This document shows, piece after piece, positions 1 through 6,171 of a DNA stretch of 8,808 nt (position 1 is its first letter; every line of letters starts with the position of its first letter). The position numbers and the translations under genes were made by a program. Location: assembly GCA_003979185.1 (NCBI GenBank), contig RYWJ01000026.1:1-8808 (forward strand), given 5' to 3'. The stretch comes from Candidatus Saccharimonadota bacterium. GTDB taxonomy: Bacteria; Patescibacteriota; Saccharimonadia; Saccharimonadales; Saccharimonadaceae. The notes beneath the pieces were generated by a model, which saw only the letters and a list, made by a program, of their open reading frames with translations, searched no databases and was not told the origin of the DNA.

Positions 1-54
1 TATCAAAAAATACAAGGAAATATAAATCATATAATTAGCTAAAAAATGGTTAGC

Positions 55-78
55 AAAAGCCCCAGCCGAAGCTGGGGC
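55..78 (-). terminator. Intrinsic terminator of the GNAT gene
   Basis: On the - strand, 28 nt after the GNAT stop codon, an 8-bp GC-rich stem (GCCCCAGC / GCTGGGGC, 59-66 with 71-78) closes a TTCG tetraloop and is followed by TTTT (55-58), with a further T-run near 42-47. This is a textbook Rho-independent terminator. The remaining bases 1-54 are AT-rich and show no gene. Confidence 0.92.
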
Positions 79-105
79 GGGCATGCCTTACTTTATATAA
101 GGCTT

Positions 106-750
106 CTAGTTCATCATCGTATACTCCATGCGCAGAGCTTTAGGTGGAGGCTGGATCTTCGGGTTCGCAAAAGCCTCAGTTTCTGAAGTCACTTGGAAAC
201 CCAGCCGGCCATACAGTTCGCGCGCGGTGATATTTTTCTTCAGGCAGGTTAGCATGAATCGGTGGTAACCAAGATCACCCATTCTTGCTAAAAAGTTCCT
301 GAGCATCCATTTGCCGATGCCTTGTCCGCGGTAACGCTCAGCAATACATACGTTGGTAATTTCGAGCTCGTTGGACTGAGCCATGCGTGCCAGCTCGACT
401 TCAGCCATTACGCTTTGCAGGATGGCGCGACCAGCGCGGTCGTTGATCATAAAGTCGTTCATATCGTAGTTGAGCTTACTATGGCGGTTCGCCGCAACGA
501 CGACTCCGATCGGCTTTTGACTACGATTTTCGACCAGTACGCTGATATTTGCGCAGGCGTACAAGTTGCCAGGAGTCGTAAAGAGTTTGGCGAGCGTCCG
601 GATGCCTGCACATCGGTCCTTGTCGAACCAGTACGGGTAGATGTACGGATCGCTATCATAAATCAGACCAGCAATGTCCTGATAGTTATCGCTGGATAAG
701 GCTGGGCGCAGGGTGTGCTTCCCTGCTTTCTCTACTCGAAAATACTCCAT
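106..750 (-). CDS. GNAT family N-acetyltransferase
   Basis: Predicted acetyl-CoA-dependent N-acetyltransferase of 214 aa, cytosolic; the acceptor substrate cannot be told from sequence. The GNAT core is in the C-terminal half: the strand 'ITNVCIAERY' (131-140) leads into the acetyl-CoA pyrophosphate-binding loop RGQGIG (141-146) and the helix that follows. A later segment 'ARELYGRLGF' (176-185) matches the usual motif B, with the Tyr that often acts as general acid. The N-terminal ~70 residues ('DSDPYIYPYWF' etc.) are less typical and may form the substrate pocket. The ATG at 750 is supported by AAAGGAG (758-764) 7 nt upstream. The gene has its own promoter and terminator, so it is probably monocistronic, behind metK on the same strand. 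The family is clear; the substrate is unknown. Confidence 0.88.
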   Translation of the reverse strand: MEYFRVEKAGKHTLRPALSSDNYQDIAGLIYDSDPYIYPYWFDKDRCAGIRTLAKLFTTPGNLYACANISVLVENRSQKPIGVVVAANRHSKLNYDMNDFMINDRAGRAILQSVMAEVELARMAQSNELEITNVCIAERYRGQGIGKWMLRNFLARMGDLGYHRFMLTCLKKNITARELYGRLGFQVTSETEAFANPKIQPPPKALRMEYTMMN

Positions 751-820
751 GGTTTCGCTCCTTTGAAGAAATTTTTGAGAGTCTGAACTAGTTATAAAAG
801 TGCAATACCCCCATCCCTCT

Positions 821-849
821 ATTGTATCACACTTCTCTCAAAAAGTCAA
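821..849 (-). promoter_or_regulatory. Sigma70-type promoter of the GNAT gene
   Basis: Read on the - strand: -35 TTGACT (844-849), a 17-bp spacer, then an extended -10 TGA-TACAAT (821-829). Initiation is expected near 814, giving a leader of about 64 nt with a Shine-Dalgarno. It is the most canonical promoter in the window. Its -35 lies within the T-rich tail of the putative metK terminator. Confidence 0.8.
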
Positions 850-850
850 T

Positions 851-872
851 GCTAATTTTGCTAGAAATTAGC
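851..872 (-). terminator. Putative metK terminator overlapping the stop codon
   Basis: On the - strand GCTAATTT (865-872) pairs with AAATTAGC (851-858) across a 6-nt loop, and ATTGACTTTTT follows. The metK TAA stop (868-870) sits inside the 5' arm, and the tail overlaps the -35 of the GNAT promoter. The stem is AT-rich, so it may be only moderately efficient. Confidence 0.5.
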
Positions 873-1854
873 TATCCCAACCAAAGCCTTCACCAAAGTG
901 ACCATAGCGCGCAGTCGGCTCGTAGATTGGGCGCAAGAGATCGAGATGCTTAATAATACCACGTGGTGTTAAATCATAGCCTTCGATTTGTTCGATTTTC
1001 CCATCAATGATCACGCTGCGTTCAAGTGGCTCCGCATAGCCAATCGCGTAGGCTAAACGCACAAACACTTCTTTAGCCTGATATTTCTGTAAATAATCAA
1101 CCGCTACACGCCTCGCCATATAAGCAGCGGAACGATCAACTTTTGAGGGGTCTTTGCCGGAGAAACAACCGCCGCCGATTGGTATGCGCGGGCCATAATT
1201 ATCCACAATGAGCTTGCGACCAGTGAGACCAGTATCCGCATCAAAGCCGCCTTGTGACCAGTCACCAGCGGGGTTTAGGTGTAATTCTAATTTGCCAGTC
1301 AAACTTTCTTGCTCGATGAAAGCTTGAACCAATTCTTCTAATTCCTTTTGAGAGGTATTCTGGAAGCTAGCCACGATCGACTCAACCTCGCACTTGCCAG
1401 TATTGTCACAAAGCGTGACCTGAGTTTTGCCGTCATATGGATGCTTAGCAAAAATGAATTGATTTAACCGGCGCGAAAGTACGACCTCGCGTGGTAACAT
1501 TTCTGGAGTCTCATCACAGGCATAGCCGATCATGATGCCTTGATCACCAGCACCACCAGTATCGACACCTTGGGCGATTTCAGGACTTTGCTTGACGACG
1601 TTGACCATCACTTCAACATCGTCGCCAGCAATGCGGTGTGCGATTTGCTCGAAATCGATATTCTTGGCGGTTGAAGTAATTTCGCCAGTTAGAAAAACTT
1701 GACCATGTCCACCGCAGGCCTCCATGGCTACACGAGATTTTGGATCAATGGCTAAATATGCATCAAGAATTGCATCAGAAATCTGGTCGCAAAGTTTATC
1801 TGGATGTTTTGGTGACACGCTCTCGGCGGTACGATATGATGTAATATGTTTCAT
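868..1854 (-). CDS. metK: S-adenosylmethionine synthetase (MetK)
   Basis: Methionine adenosyltransferase: makes S-adenosylmethionine from ATP and methionine in the cytosol. Hallmarks seen: ESVSPKHPDKLCDQISDAIL at the N-terminus (ATP/methionine-binding His and Asp), GGHGQVFLTGEIT, the GAGDQGIMIGYACDET loop, HPYDGKTQVT, the phosphate-binding segment GGCFSGKDPSKVDRSAAYMA, and YGHFG near the C-terminus. At 328 aa it is shorter than the usual 380-400 aa because of shortened linkers, with all motifs kept. The ATG at 1854 fits the conserved start of the family. There is no properly spaced Shine-Dalgarno: GGAGTT lies directly against the ATG, and a -10 element ends 6 nt upstream, pointing to leaderless initiation. 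It is divergent from the glycosyltransferase at 1912. Confidence 0.97.
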   Translation of the reverse strand: MKHITSYRTAESVSPKHPDKLCDQISDAILDAYLAIDPKSRVAMEACGGHGQVFLTGEITSTAKNIDFEQIAHRIAGDDVEVMVNVVKQSPEIAQGVDTGGAGDQGIMIGYACDETPEMLPREVVLSRRLNQFIFAKHPYDGKTQVTLCDNTGKCEVESIVASFQNTSQKELEELVQAFIEQESLTGKLELHLNPAGDWSQGGFDADTGLTGRKLIVDNYGPRIPIGGGCFSGKDPSKVDRSAAYMARRVAVDYLQKYQAKEVFVRLAYAIGYAEPLERSVIIDGKIEQIEGYDLTPRGIIKHLDLLRPIYEPTARYGHFGEGFGWDS

Positions 1855-1860
1855 AACTCC

Positions 1861-1869
1861 AGTATAGCA
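1861..1869 (-). promoter_or_regulatory. metK promoter, extended -10
   Basis: On the - strand TGC-TATACT (1861-1869) is followed by exactly 6 nt (GGAGTT) and the metK ATG, so transcription should begin at or next to the A of the start codon. No good -35 is visible at 16-18 bp. The promoter lies back to back with that of the glycosyltransferase; only 33 bp separate the two -10 hexamers. Confidence 0.7.
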
Positions 1870-1896
1870 TAATTAGTTCTAAAACAGCTTAAAGTA

Positions 1897-1905
1897 TGAT
1901 ATAAT
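1897..1905 (+). promoter_or_regulatory. Glycosyltransferase promoter, extended -10
   Basis: TGA-TATAAT (1897-1905) is followed by 6 nt and the ATG at 1912; no Shine-Dalgarno is present. The arrangement is the same as at metK and smpB and predicts a leaderless transcript. Its upstream contact region overlaps that of the divergent metK promoter. Confidence 0.72.
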
Positions 1906-1911
1906 GCAAGT

Positions 1912-3147
1912 ATGAAAATCGCGATTTTTACAGACTTTTATGAGCCTTGGGCGGTTGGCGGTATTATCTCGTCCATTAAAGCTCAGAGGACGGAGTTGGA
2001 GAAGTTGGGACATGAGGTGACGATATTTTGCCCAGGGACTAATTCGCGTGACAAAAGCATCGTGACGGTTCCAGTTCATGAAAAGATCCGTATCAATGGT
2101 GCGATGATTTCTAAGCGTCCGAGCTTGGTGGAAGAATATGTTTTATCAAAGTTTCCAGATTTTGCTAGTTTTGATATTGTGCATGTTCAATATGAGGCAA
2201 GTTGTAGTATTGCGGGCGTGCGCTTGGCAAAGAAATTTAATTTACCATTGGTGCAAACTATGCATGGTCGTGAGGATATTGCCATTGCGACGAATGTGCC
2301 ATATCCATTGAAGACCTTGACGGCAGGATTGCTAAATACGATGCATAAGAACTGCTTGCCACATAGTAATAAAGTCAAGCGTGATAAGTTTCAAGCTACG
2401 AGTGTGGCGAGAGTAAAGATGTGGAATTTGATGACAAATCATGCTGAGCAGGCTGATGCTGTGACTGCACCATCAGGACATTTCGCGCGTAAGTTAGAGC
2501 ATTATGGTGTGTCCAAGCATATCCAACCAGTTTCTAATGGAATTGTTGACGCTTTAACGGAGGAGCCAGTAGAAGAGCGTAAGCTTGAGGACGGTGGAGT
2601 CTTGAAAATGATTTGGAATTCGCGTTTATCCAAAGAAAAACGCATCCTGCCGTTTTTGCAGGCGCTCACCATGTTGAAGCGACCATATATATTATATGTC
2701 TATGGTGCCGGCAATCAACTCAAAGAAGCGAAGCGATTTGCTAAGAAACATAATCTAAAAGTAAAGTTCTATGGTGAAGTGAAACGCGAAAAGATTTTCG
2801 AGCGGATGAAAGAAGCACATTTGGAAGTTTTGGCTTCATATAATTTTGATGTTCAGCCAATGACGCTTCTGGAGGCTCAGGCTTTGGGTTTGCCAGTTTT
2901 CTTCTGTGATCCAGCGATGACGGAGATTGTACCTATGGGGAGTTATGTTTTTGCAAACGGTCCGCAAGCTGCTGCTATGCAGATTGCCTTGGATGATTTG
3001 CCAGCAAGCCAGATTAATAAAATGAGCAAAATCATGATGGCACATCGCAAAGATGTCGCGCAGTCTAAGCAAGCGCAAAAGATGCTCAAAGTTTATAAGG
3101 AAGCGATCGCTCAACACGAGCAGGCTGAGTCGATAAAAACGTCCTAG
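1912..3147 (+). CDS. Glycosyltransferase family 4 (GT-B fold)
   Basis: Predicted retaining glycosyltransferase of 411 aa that moves a sugar from a nucleotide donor to a lipid or glycan acceptor, probably at the inner face of the membrane. The N-terminal Rossmann domain begins KIAIFTDFYEPWAVGGI (2-18; the Gly pair is the usual donor/acceptor loop) and continues with EKLGHEVTIFCPG and QTMHG (H118). The C-terminal domain begins near 230 with WNSRLSKEKR (235-244), then LYVYGAGNQL and VKFYGEV. In the usual E-x7-E motif the first Glu is replaced by Asp: D313-x7-E321, followed by AQALGLPV. The start resembles glycolipid glucosyltransferases, but the substrate is inference. It ends convergently with the CDP-alcohol phosphatidyltransferase gene. 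No transmembrane segment is seen. Confidence 0.9.
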   Translation: MKIAIFTDFYEPWAVGGIISSIKAQRTELEKLGHEVTIFCPGTNSRDKSIVTVPVHEKIRINGAMISKRPSLVEEYVLSKFPDFASFDIVHVQYEASCSIAGVRLAKKFNLPLVQTMHGREDIAIATNVPYPLKTLTAGLLNTMHKNCLPHSNKVKRDKFQATSVARVKMWNLMTNHAEQADAVTAPSGHFARKLEHYGVSKHIQPVSNGIVDALTEEPVEERKLEDGGVLKMIWNSRLSKEKRILPFLQALTMLKRPYILYVYGAGNQLKEAKRFAKKHNLKVKFYGEVKREKIFERMKEAHLEVLASYNFDVQPMTLLEAQALGLPVFFCDPAMTEIVPMGSYVFANGPQAAAMQIALDDLPASQINKMSKIMMAHRKDVAQSKQAQKMLKVYKEAIAQHEQAESIKTS

Positions 3148-3156
3148 CGGTTTTAG

Positions 3157-3187
3157 AATGGATTTTGGTAATATTTATTATTCCATT
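3157..3187 (+). terminator. Weak hairpin after the glycosyltransferase gene
   Basis: AATGGA (3157-3162) can pair with TCCATT (3182-3187) in an AT-rich region starting 10 nt after the stop codon. There is no clear T-tract. It is the only structure close to the + strand stop, so it is a low-confidence terminator candidate. Confidence 0.25.
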
Positions 3188-3194
3188 AAATGCC

Positions 3195-3247
3195 GTACGC
3201 TAGAATGGGCGAGAAACTGAATGATGTATGCTAGAATGAGCGAGAAA
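3195..3247. repeat. Imperfect 22-nt direct repeat
   Basis: Two copies, 3195-3216 and 3226-3247, agree at 20 of 22 positions and share the core CTAGAATG-GCGAGAAA; they begin 31 nt apart. They lie between the convergent genes, next to the strong terminator. The function is unknown; a local duplication is the simplest explanation. Confidence 0.7.
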
Positions 3248-3269
3248 AAGCGGTCGCCAGAGCGACCGC
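3245..3269 (-). terminator. Intrinsic terminator of the CDP-alcohol phosphatidyltransferase gene
   Basis: On the - strand a perfect 8-bp stem GCGGTCGC / GCGACCGC (3262-3269 with 3250-3257) with loop TCTG is followed by TTTTT (3245-3249). It lies about 50 nt after the stop codon at 3323. On the + strand the same hairpin has no T-tract. Confidence 0.9.
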
Positions 3270-3271
3270 GG

Positions 3272-3300
3272 TCTTGTATGCAGGAATTTCCAATACAAGA
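3272..3300. repeat. Short inverted repeat before the strong terminator
   Basis: TCTTGTAT (3272-3279) and ATACAAGA (3293-3300) are perfect 8-bp inverted arms around 13 nt. On the - strand this hairpin lies between the stop at 3323 and the GC-rich terminator, so it may protect the 3' end or assist termination. Confidence 0.5.
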
Positions 3301-3322
3301 TAGGTTAATGAATAGAAATGAC

Positions 3323-3907
3323 TTATACCTTTTTGAGCCGCTCCTCGTATTTGGTAATAATCAGATACATACCAATACAACTGCCGGTTCCGCAGAGCGC
3401 TATCTTGGCTGCGATGGGCAACTCGGCGGCGATCAGCATCATTATCAGCGCGATGGCGATATGGATGAGATAGACGACTCGCCGTGCCAGAATGATCTCT
3501 GTGCGACTGAAGCGTGTTAGTACTGCGTAAGCAAGGTCAAGTGGCCTGTTGTGGATGATTAGCTCGACTACGCCAGCCACTACGGCCATATTGCCAAGTA
3601 GAATTAAGCCGCATAGAGGATTGATGCAGAGGATTAGGTAGCATCCACAAGCCAGTCCTAACAGAATATCGGACATATGCTCGATAAAAGCTACAGTACG
3701 CGGAACACGCCACCAGCGGTATTTGCCATCATCTGGGTAGGGCCAGCGCCGAGCGCAAGTGCCGTCGTAGGCGTCACACAGCTCTCCTGCCGCAAACACC
3801 CAGAGTGCATATGCTGGTGCGACACGTAGGAATGCCATTCCTGATAAAATGACTGCGCAGATCAACTCGCATACAGTCAGTGCGTCAGCCAGGTGATACT
3901 TCTTCAT
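3323..3907 (-). CDS. CDP-alcohol phosphatidyltransferase family membrane protein
   Basis: Predicted integral membrane enzyme of 194 aa that would transfer a phospho-alcohol from a CDP-activated lipid or alcohol (PgsA-like or related). The first half of the family signature is intact: D45-AY-D48-G49-TC-A52-R53. The second half is unusual. After an insertion rich in Trp, Tyr and Arg (54-70), the expected G-xxx-D-xxx-D reads V-xxx-E76-xxx-D80, so the Gly is lost and one metal-binding Asp has become Glu. Hydrophobic helices are visible near 8-27, 31-43, 82-95, 97-117 and 146-176. The ATG at 3907 has AAGGGGG (3916-3922) 8 nt upstream. The exact alcohol substrate cannot be assigned. Base composition is more GC-rich than in the neighbouring operon. 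A catalytically altered member is possible. Confidence 0.78.
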   Translation of the reverse strand: MKKYHLADALTVCELICAVILSGMAFLRVAPAYALWVFAAGELCDAYDGTCARRWPYPDDGKYRWWRVPRTVAFIEHMSDILLGLACGCYLILCINPLCGLILLGNMAVVAGVVELIIHNRPLDLAYAVLTRFSRTEIILARRVVYLIHIAIALIMMLIAAELPIAAKIALCGTGSCIGMYLIITKYEERLKKV

Positions 3908-3952
3908 TTTTATAACCCCCTTATAATTTGACTAGCCTATGCTGATAGTGCT

Positions 3953-3980
3953 ATTATATCATACGTATGCCAAAAATCAA
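3953..3980 (-). promoter_or_regulatory. Promoter of the CDP-alcohol phosphatidyltransferase gene
   Basis: On the - strand: TTGATT (3975-3980), a 16-bp spacer, then an extended -10 TGA-TATAAT (3953-3961). The start would be near 3946, giving a leader of about 38 nt with a Shine-Dalgarno. I see no clear terminator for the upstream operon in 3981-4023. Confidence 0.7.
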
Positions 3981-4023
3981 TGAGCCGCGAGTCAAGAAAC
4001 TAATAAGCCAATGAATGAGGTTG

Positions 4024-4833
4024 CTATTTGTATAAGATCGCTGCTGTTGTAGCTTTGAATGGCTCGTTAGGGTTGTATAAGTTAAGGGCGGCGACTTTTA
4101 TAGCTAGCTGACCACTCCATAGTGAAATGGGCGTATAGTCCGTATCGTGAATATGAGTGGTTGTGATATTGCCATTACTAGCAACGATGATATTTTCTTG
4201 ATGAAAAGTTAAAATCGTCACAGGATAGCTCAAAGTGAACTTGTGTAAAGTTTCAATCACTGGCAACAATGGCTGTGAAAGCATAACCATGCGCGGATAA
4301 TAAACGGCTCGAAAGATTTTTTGGATTTGCGACATTGATCCGATAATAAACATATTCCGATGAGATAAGATTTGGCTGGATGCCGAAGCTATCAGGTCGA
4401 TCGTATCGCGCGTAATGATAAAAGGTTTCTCACTCTTTTGGATAGCATCAGTGATGGCGATAGCGGTTTCGGCGTTATGCGAGAGATCGCCAGCTAGTAA
4501 GATCATATCACCACTCGCGCAGTATTCTTCAATAGGATAAGACTTGGCGAAGGAGCCGCTACTGGTAGAAGGCGCAAAATTAACATTCTCTAAACTTGGT
4601 AGCTTCTTACGTAGCACGTCTGGTAGGATAGTTGCTATGTGTTTGAGGGGAAAAGTGCGTCCAGCATATTCGGCAGTTCTGATGACATTGGAAAAGCTCT
4701 GCAGATTACCACCAACTATTGTGAGAGTACCAGTCTTTTGCTCGGGAATATTCCAAGCTAGGTCTGGAAAAAGCGGCTTAGCTTGCTTTTGCCAATAGGA
4801 AAGATTTTGATTAATAGGTGCGAATCCTGACAT
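4024..4833 (-). CDS. NAD(P)HX dehydratase-like protein (carbohydrate-kinase fold), divergent
   Basis: Most like the ADP-dependent NAD(P)H-hydrate dehydratase / CARKD family, which repairs hydrated NAD(P)H. Support is partial. The glycine loop GTLTIVGGN (35-43) followed by a helix 'SNVIRTAEYAGR' matches the family start, SGDMILLAGDLS (108-119) resembles the central strand-loop, and a late strand pair 'TILTFHQENIIVASNG' (206-221) matches the expected hairpin. The catalytic GxGD near the C-terminus is not recognisable: the matching segment reads SLWSGQLAIKVAAL (237-250), so the Asp seems lost. It could be a diverged or inactive homologue. The ATG follows the TAA of the exonuclease gene with no gap, and GGAG of the preceding gene's end lies 6 nt before it, so translation is probably coupled. 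Length is 269 aa, typical for the dehydratase domain alone. Confidence 0.5.
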   Translation of the reverse strand: MSGFAPINQNLSYWQKQAKPLFPDLAWNIPEQKTGTLTIVGGNLQSFSNVIRTAEYAGRTFPLKHIATILPDVLRKKLPSLENVNFAPSTSSGSFAKSYPIEEYCASGDMILLAGDLSHNAETAIAITDAIQKSEKPFIITRDTIDLIASASSQILSHRNMFIIGSMSQIQKIFRAVYYPRMVMLSQPLLPVIETLHKFTLSYPVTILTFHQENIIVASNGNITTTHIHDTDYTPISLWSGQLAIKVAALNLYNPNEPFKATTAAILYK

Positions 4834-5631
4834 TTAGAACTCCAACTCGATAGAAACAGGACAATGGTCTGATCCCAAAAAATTTTCATGAATCTCAGCG
4901 GATTTTAACTTAGGCAATAAACTGTTGGAAATGAAAAAGTAATCAATACGCCAGCCGACGTTGTTTTCGCGAGAGTGCGCCCAGTGTGACCACCAAGTAT
5001 AACGCTGTTCTTCTGGGTGTAACTGGCGGAATGTGTCAATAAAACCAGCATTGATTAAATTTGTAATGCCTTGACGCTCTTCTTTGGTAAAACCGGCGTT
5101 ATGAGTGTTGGTTTTTGGGCGCGCTAGATCAATCTCAGTGTGGGCAGCGTTAAAATCTCCGCAAATCACGATTGGCTTGCTTTGCTCTAGAAGTTTGAGC
5201 TGTGATACTAAAGCTGGATCCCAAACTTGTTCACGGAGCTGTAGGCGAGATAAATCTGGCTTACTATTAGGCACATAGACATTCACAAGATAAAAATTAG
5301 GGAATTCGGCGATCTGCAAACGGCCTTCGTTTAGCGGATTGCCATAGGGGTCGTCTTGCCAGGCGGATTTGGATTGTATTTCATCATGAAAACTTTGTGA
5401 ATAACTATCTGTGGCGACTTTGGAGAAGATTGCAGTGCCGGAATAACCTGCGCGCTCGGCGCTATTCCAATACTCAGTGTACTCTGGTAGGTCAACTTCG
5501 GCTTGCCCTGGTTTGGCCTTTGTTTCCTGTAGGCAGAGGATGTCTGGCTGCTCGGCTTGAATAAAGTCCATAAAAGTGCCTTTTTTAAGTCCAGCGCGTA
5601 GACCATTTACATTCCAAGAAAATAGTTTCAT
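4834..5631 (-). CDS. xth: Exodeoxyribonuclease III / AP endonuclease
   Basis: Class II AP endonuclease of the exonuclease III family, acting in base excision repair by cutting 5' of abasic sites and trimming damaged 3' ends. All catalytic signatures are visible: WNVNGLR with N7, LQETK with the metal-binding E36, Y119 in 'NVYVPNS', GDFN with D159 and N161, GWRIDYFF with D230, and the terminal GSDHCPV with D255 and H256. Length is 265 aa, standard for the family, with no extra domain. The ATG at 5631 begins the conserved 'MKLFSWN' and has GAGG (5639-5642) 7 nt upstream. It is the middle gene of a likely operon: 61 bp after smpB, and its stop abuts the next ATG. A 23-nt palindrome lies just upstream of its ribosome-binding site. 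Confidence 0.96.
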   Translation of the reverse strand: MKLFSWNVNGLRAGLKKGTFMDFIQAEQPDILCLQETKAKPGQAEVDLPEYTEYWNSAERAGYSGTAIFSKVATDSYSQSFHDEIQSKSAWQDDPYGNPLNEGRLQIAEFPNFYLVNVYVPNSKPDLSRLQLREQVWDPALVSQLKLLEQSKPIVICGDFNAAHTEIDLARPKTNTHNAGFTKEERQGITNLINAGFIDTFRQLHPEEQRYTWWSHWAHSRENNVGWRIDYFFISNSLLPKLKSAEIHENFLGSDHCPVSIELEF

Positions 5632-5646
5632 TTACCAACCTCATAG

Positions 5647-5669
5647 AATGTTGTAAACTTTACAACATT
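5647..5669. promoter_or_regulatory. Perfect palindrome upstream of the exonuclease gene
   Basis: The half-sites AATGTTGTAAA (5647-5657) and TTTACAACATT (5659-5669) are perfect inverted copies around a single base. The element lies between smpB and xth, 15 nt before the xth ATG and next to its Shine-Dalgarno. It could be a repressor operator or an RNA hairpin limiting read-through or translation. It is not a LexA box that I recognise, and there is no T-tract to make it a terminator. Confidence 0.65.
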
Positions 5670-5692
5670 TCTGTTTGCTTTATTCGGAAGCA

Positions 5693-6103
5693 TTAATAAT
5701 TTCCTCGCATAATATCGCGTTTTTTGATAGTTTCGCGTTTATCGTATTTTTTCTTACTTTTACCAGTAGCAATAACGAGCTTAATATAGCGACCGCCAGC
5801 TAGTAACCGGACTGGTACGAGTTGCATACCGTTTTGACGAGCGCGTTCTAGACTGATGATCTGCTTTTTTGTAGCGAGGAGCTTAACATTGCGTGCAGTG
5901 TCAGCGCCAAGAGTAAGATTATTAAGCCATAATTCCCTACTGCGTAATGTTACGAAAGAACCCTTGAGCTGGACATGATGGTCGCGAATCAAGCGTACCT
6001 CTTGTCCAGTTAAACTCATACCACAAGTCAGCTCTTCACCAAGCTGATAGTCAAAGTGTGCGCGCCGATTGACGGTAACTGATGCTGGAGTTGACTTCTT
6101 CAT
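5693..6103 (-). CDS. smpB: SsrA-binding protein SmpB
   Basis: SmpB binds the tRNA-like domain of tmRNA and carries it to stalled ribosomes for trans-translation. Family features: NRRAHFDYQLGEELTCGMSL near the N-terminus, TGQEVRLIR (32-40), the 'WLNNLTL' strand, the KLLATKKQIISLERA segment (74-88), LVPVRL, 'GRYIKLVIATGKSKKKYDKR' and RETIKKRD. At 136 aa it is shorter than the usual 150-160 aa: the C-terminal tail ends six residues after KKRD (IMRGNY), whereas typical members continue with a longer basic helix. The ATG at 6103 lies 6 nt after an extended -10, with no Shine-Dalgarno, so the mRNA is probably leaderless. It is first in the smpB-xth-dehydratase-like gene set. No tmRNA gene was recognised nearby. 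Confidence 0.95.
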   Translation of the reverse strand: MKKSTPASVTVNRRAHFDYQLGEELTCGMSLTGQEVRLIRDHHVQLKGSFVTLRSRELWLNNLTLGADTARNVKLLATKKQIISLERARQNGMQLVPVRLLAGGRYIKLVIATGKSKKKYDKRETIKKRDIMRGNY

Positions 6104-6109
6104 AATGCA

Positions 6110-6118
6110 ATTATAACA
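6110..6118 (-). promoter_or_regulatory. smpB promoter, extended -10
   Basis: On the - strand TGT-TATAAT (6110-6118) is followed by 6 nt and the smpB ATG, the same spacing as at metK and the glycosyltransferase. No convincing -35 is present. The headless FISUMP fragment starts only about 50 bp further upstream in the opposite direction. Confidence 0.72.
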
Positions 6119-6171
6119 TAATTCTGCGAACAGAGTTTACGGTTGCTTTTTAGAGAAAGCATTAAGGTAGC

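Noticed and set aside
322..699. Long + strand open frame opposite the GNAT gene
   Set aside because: It is a shadow of the acetyltransferase gene; it has no domain, promoter or ribosome-binding site.
3221..3520. + strand open frame of 99 codons beginning in the convergent intergenic region
   Set aside because: It crosses the terminator hairpin and then runs antisense through the CDP-alcohol phosphatidyltransferase gene, with no recognisable product.
5647..5669. The palindrome as the smpB terminator
   Set aside because: Low GC content and no T-tract after it on the - strand.
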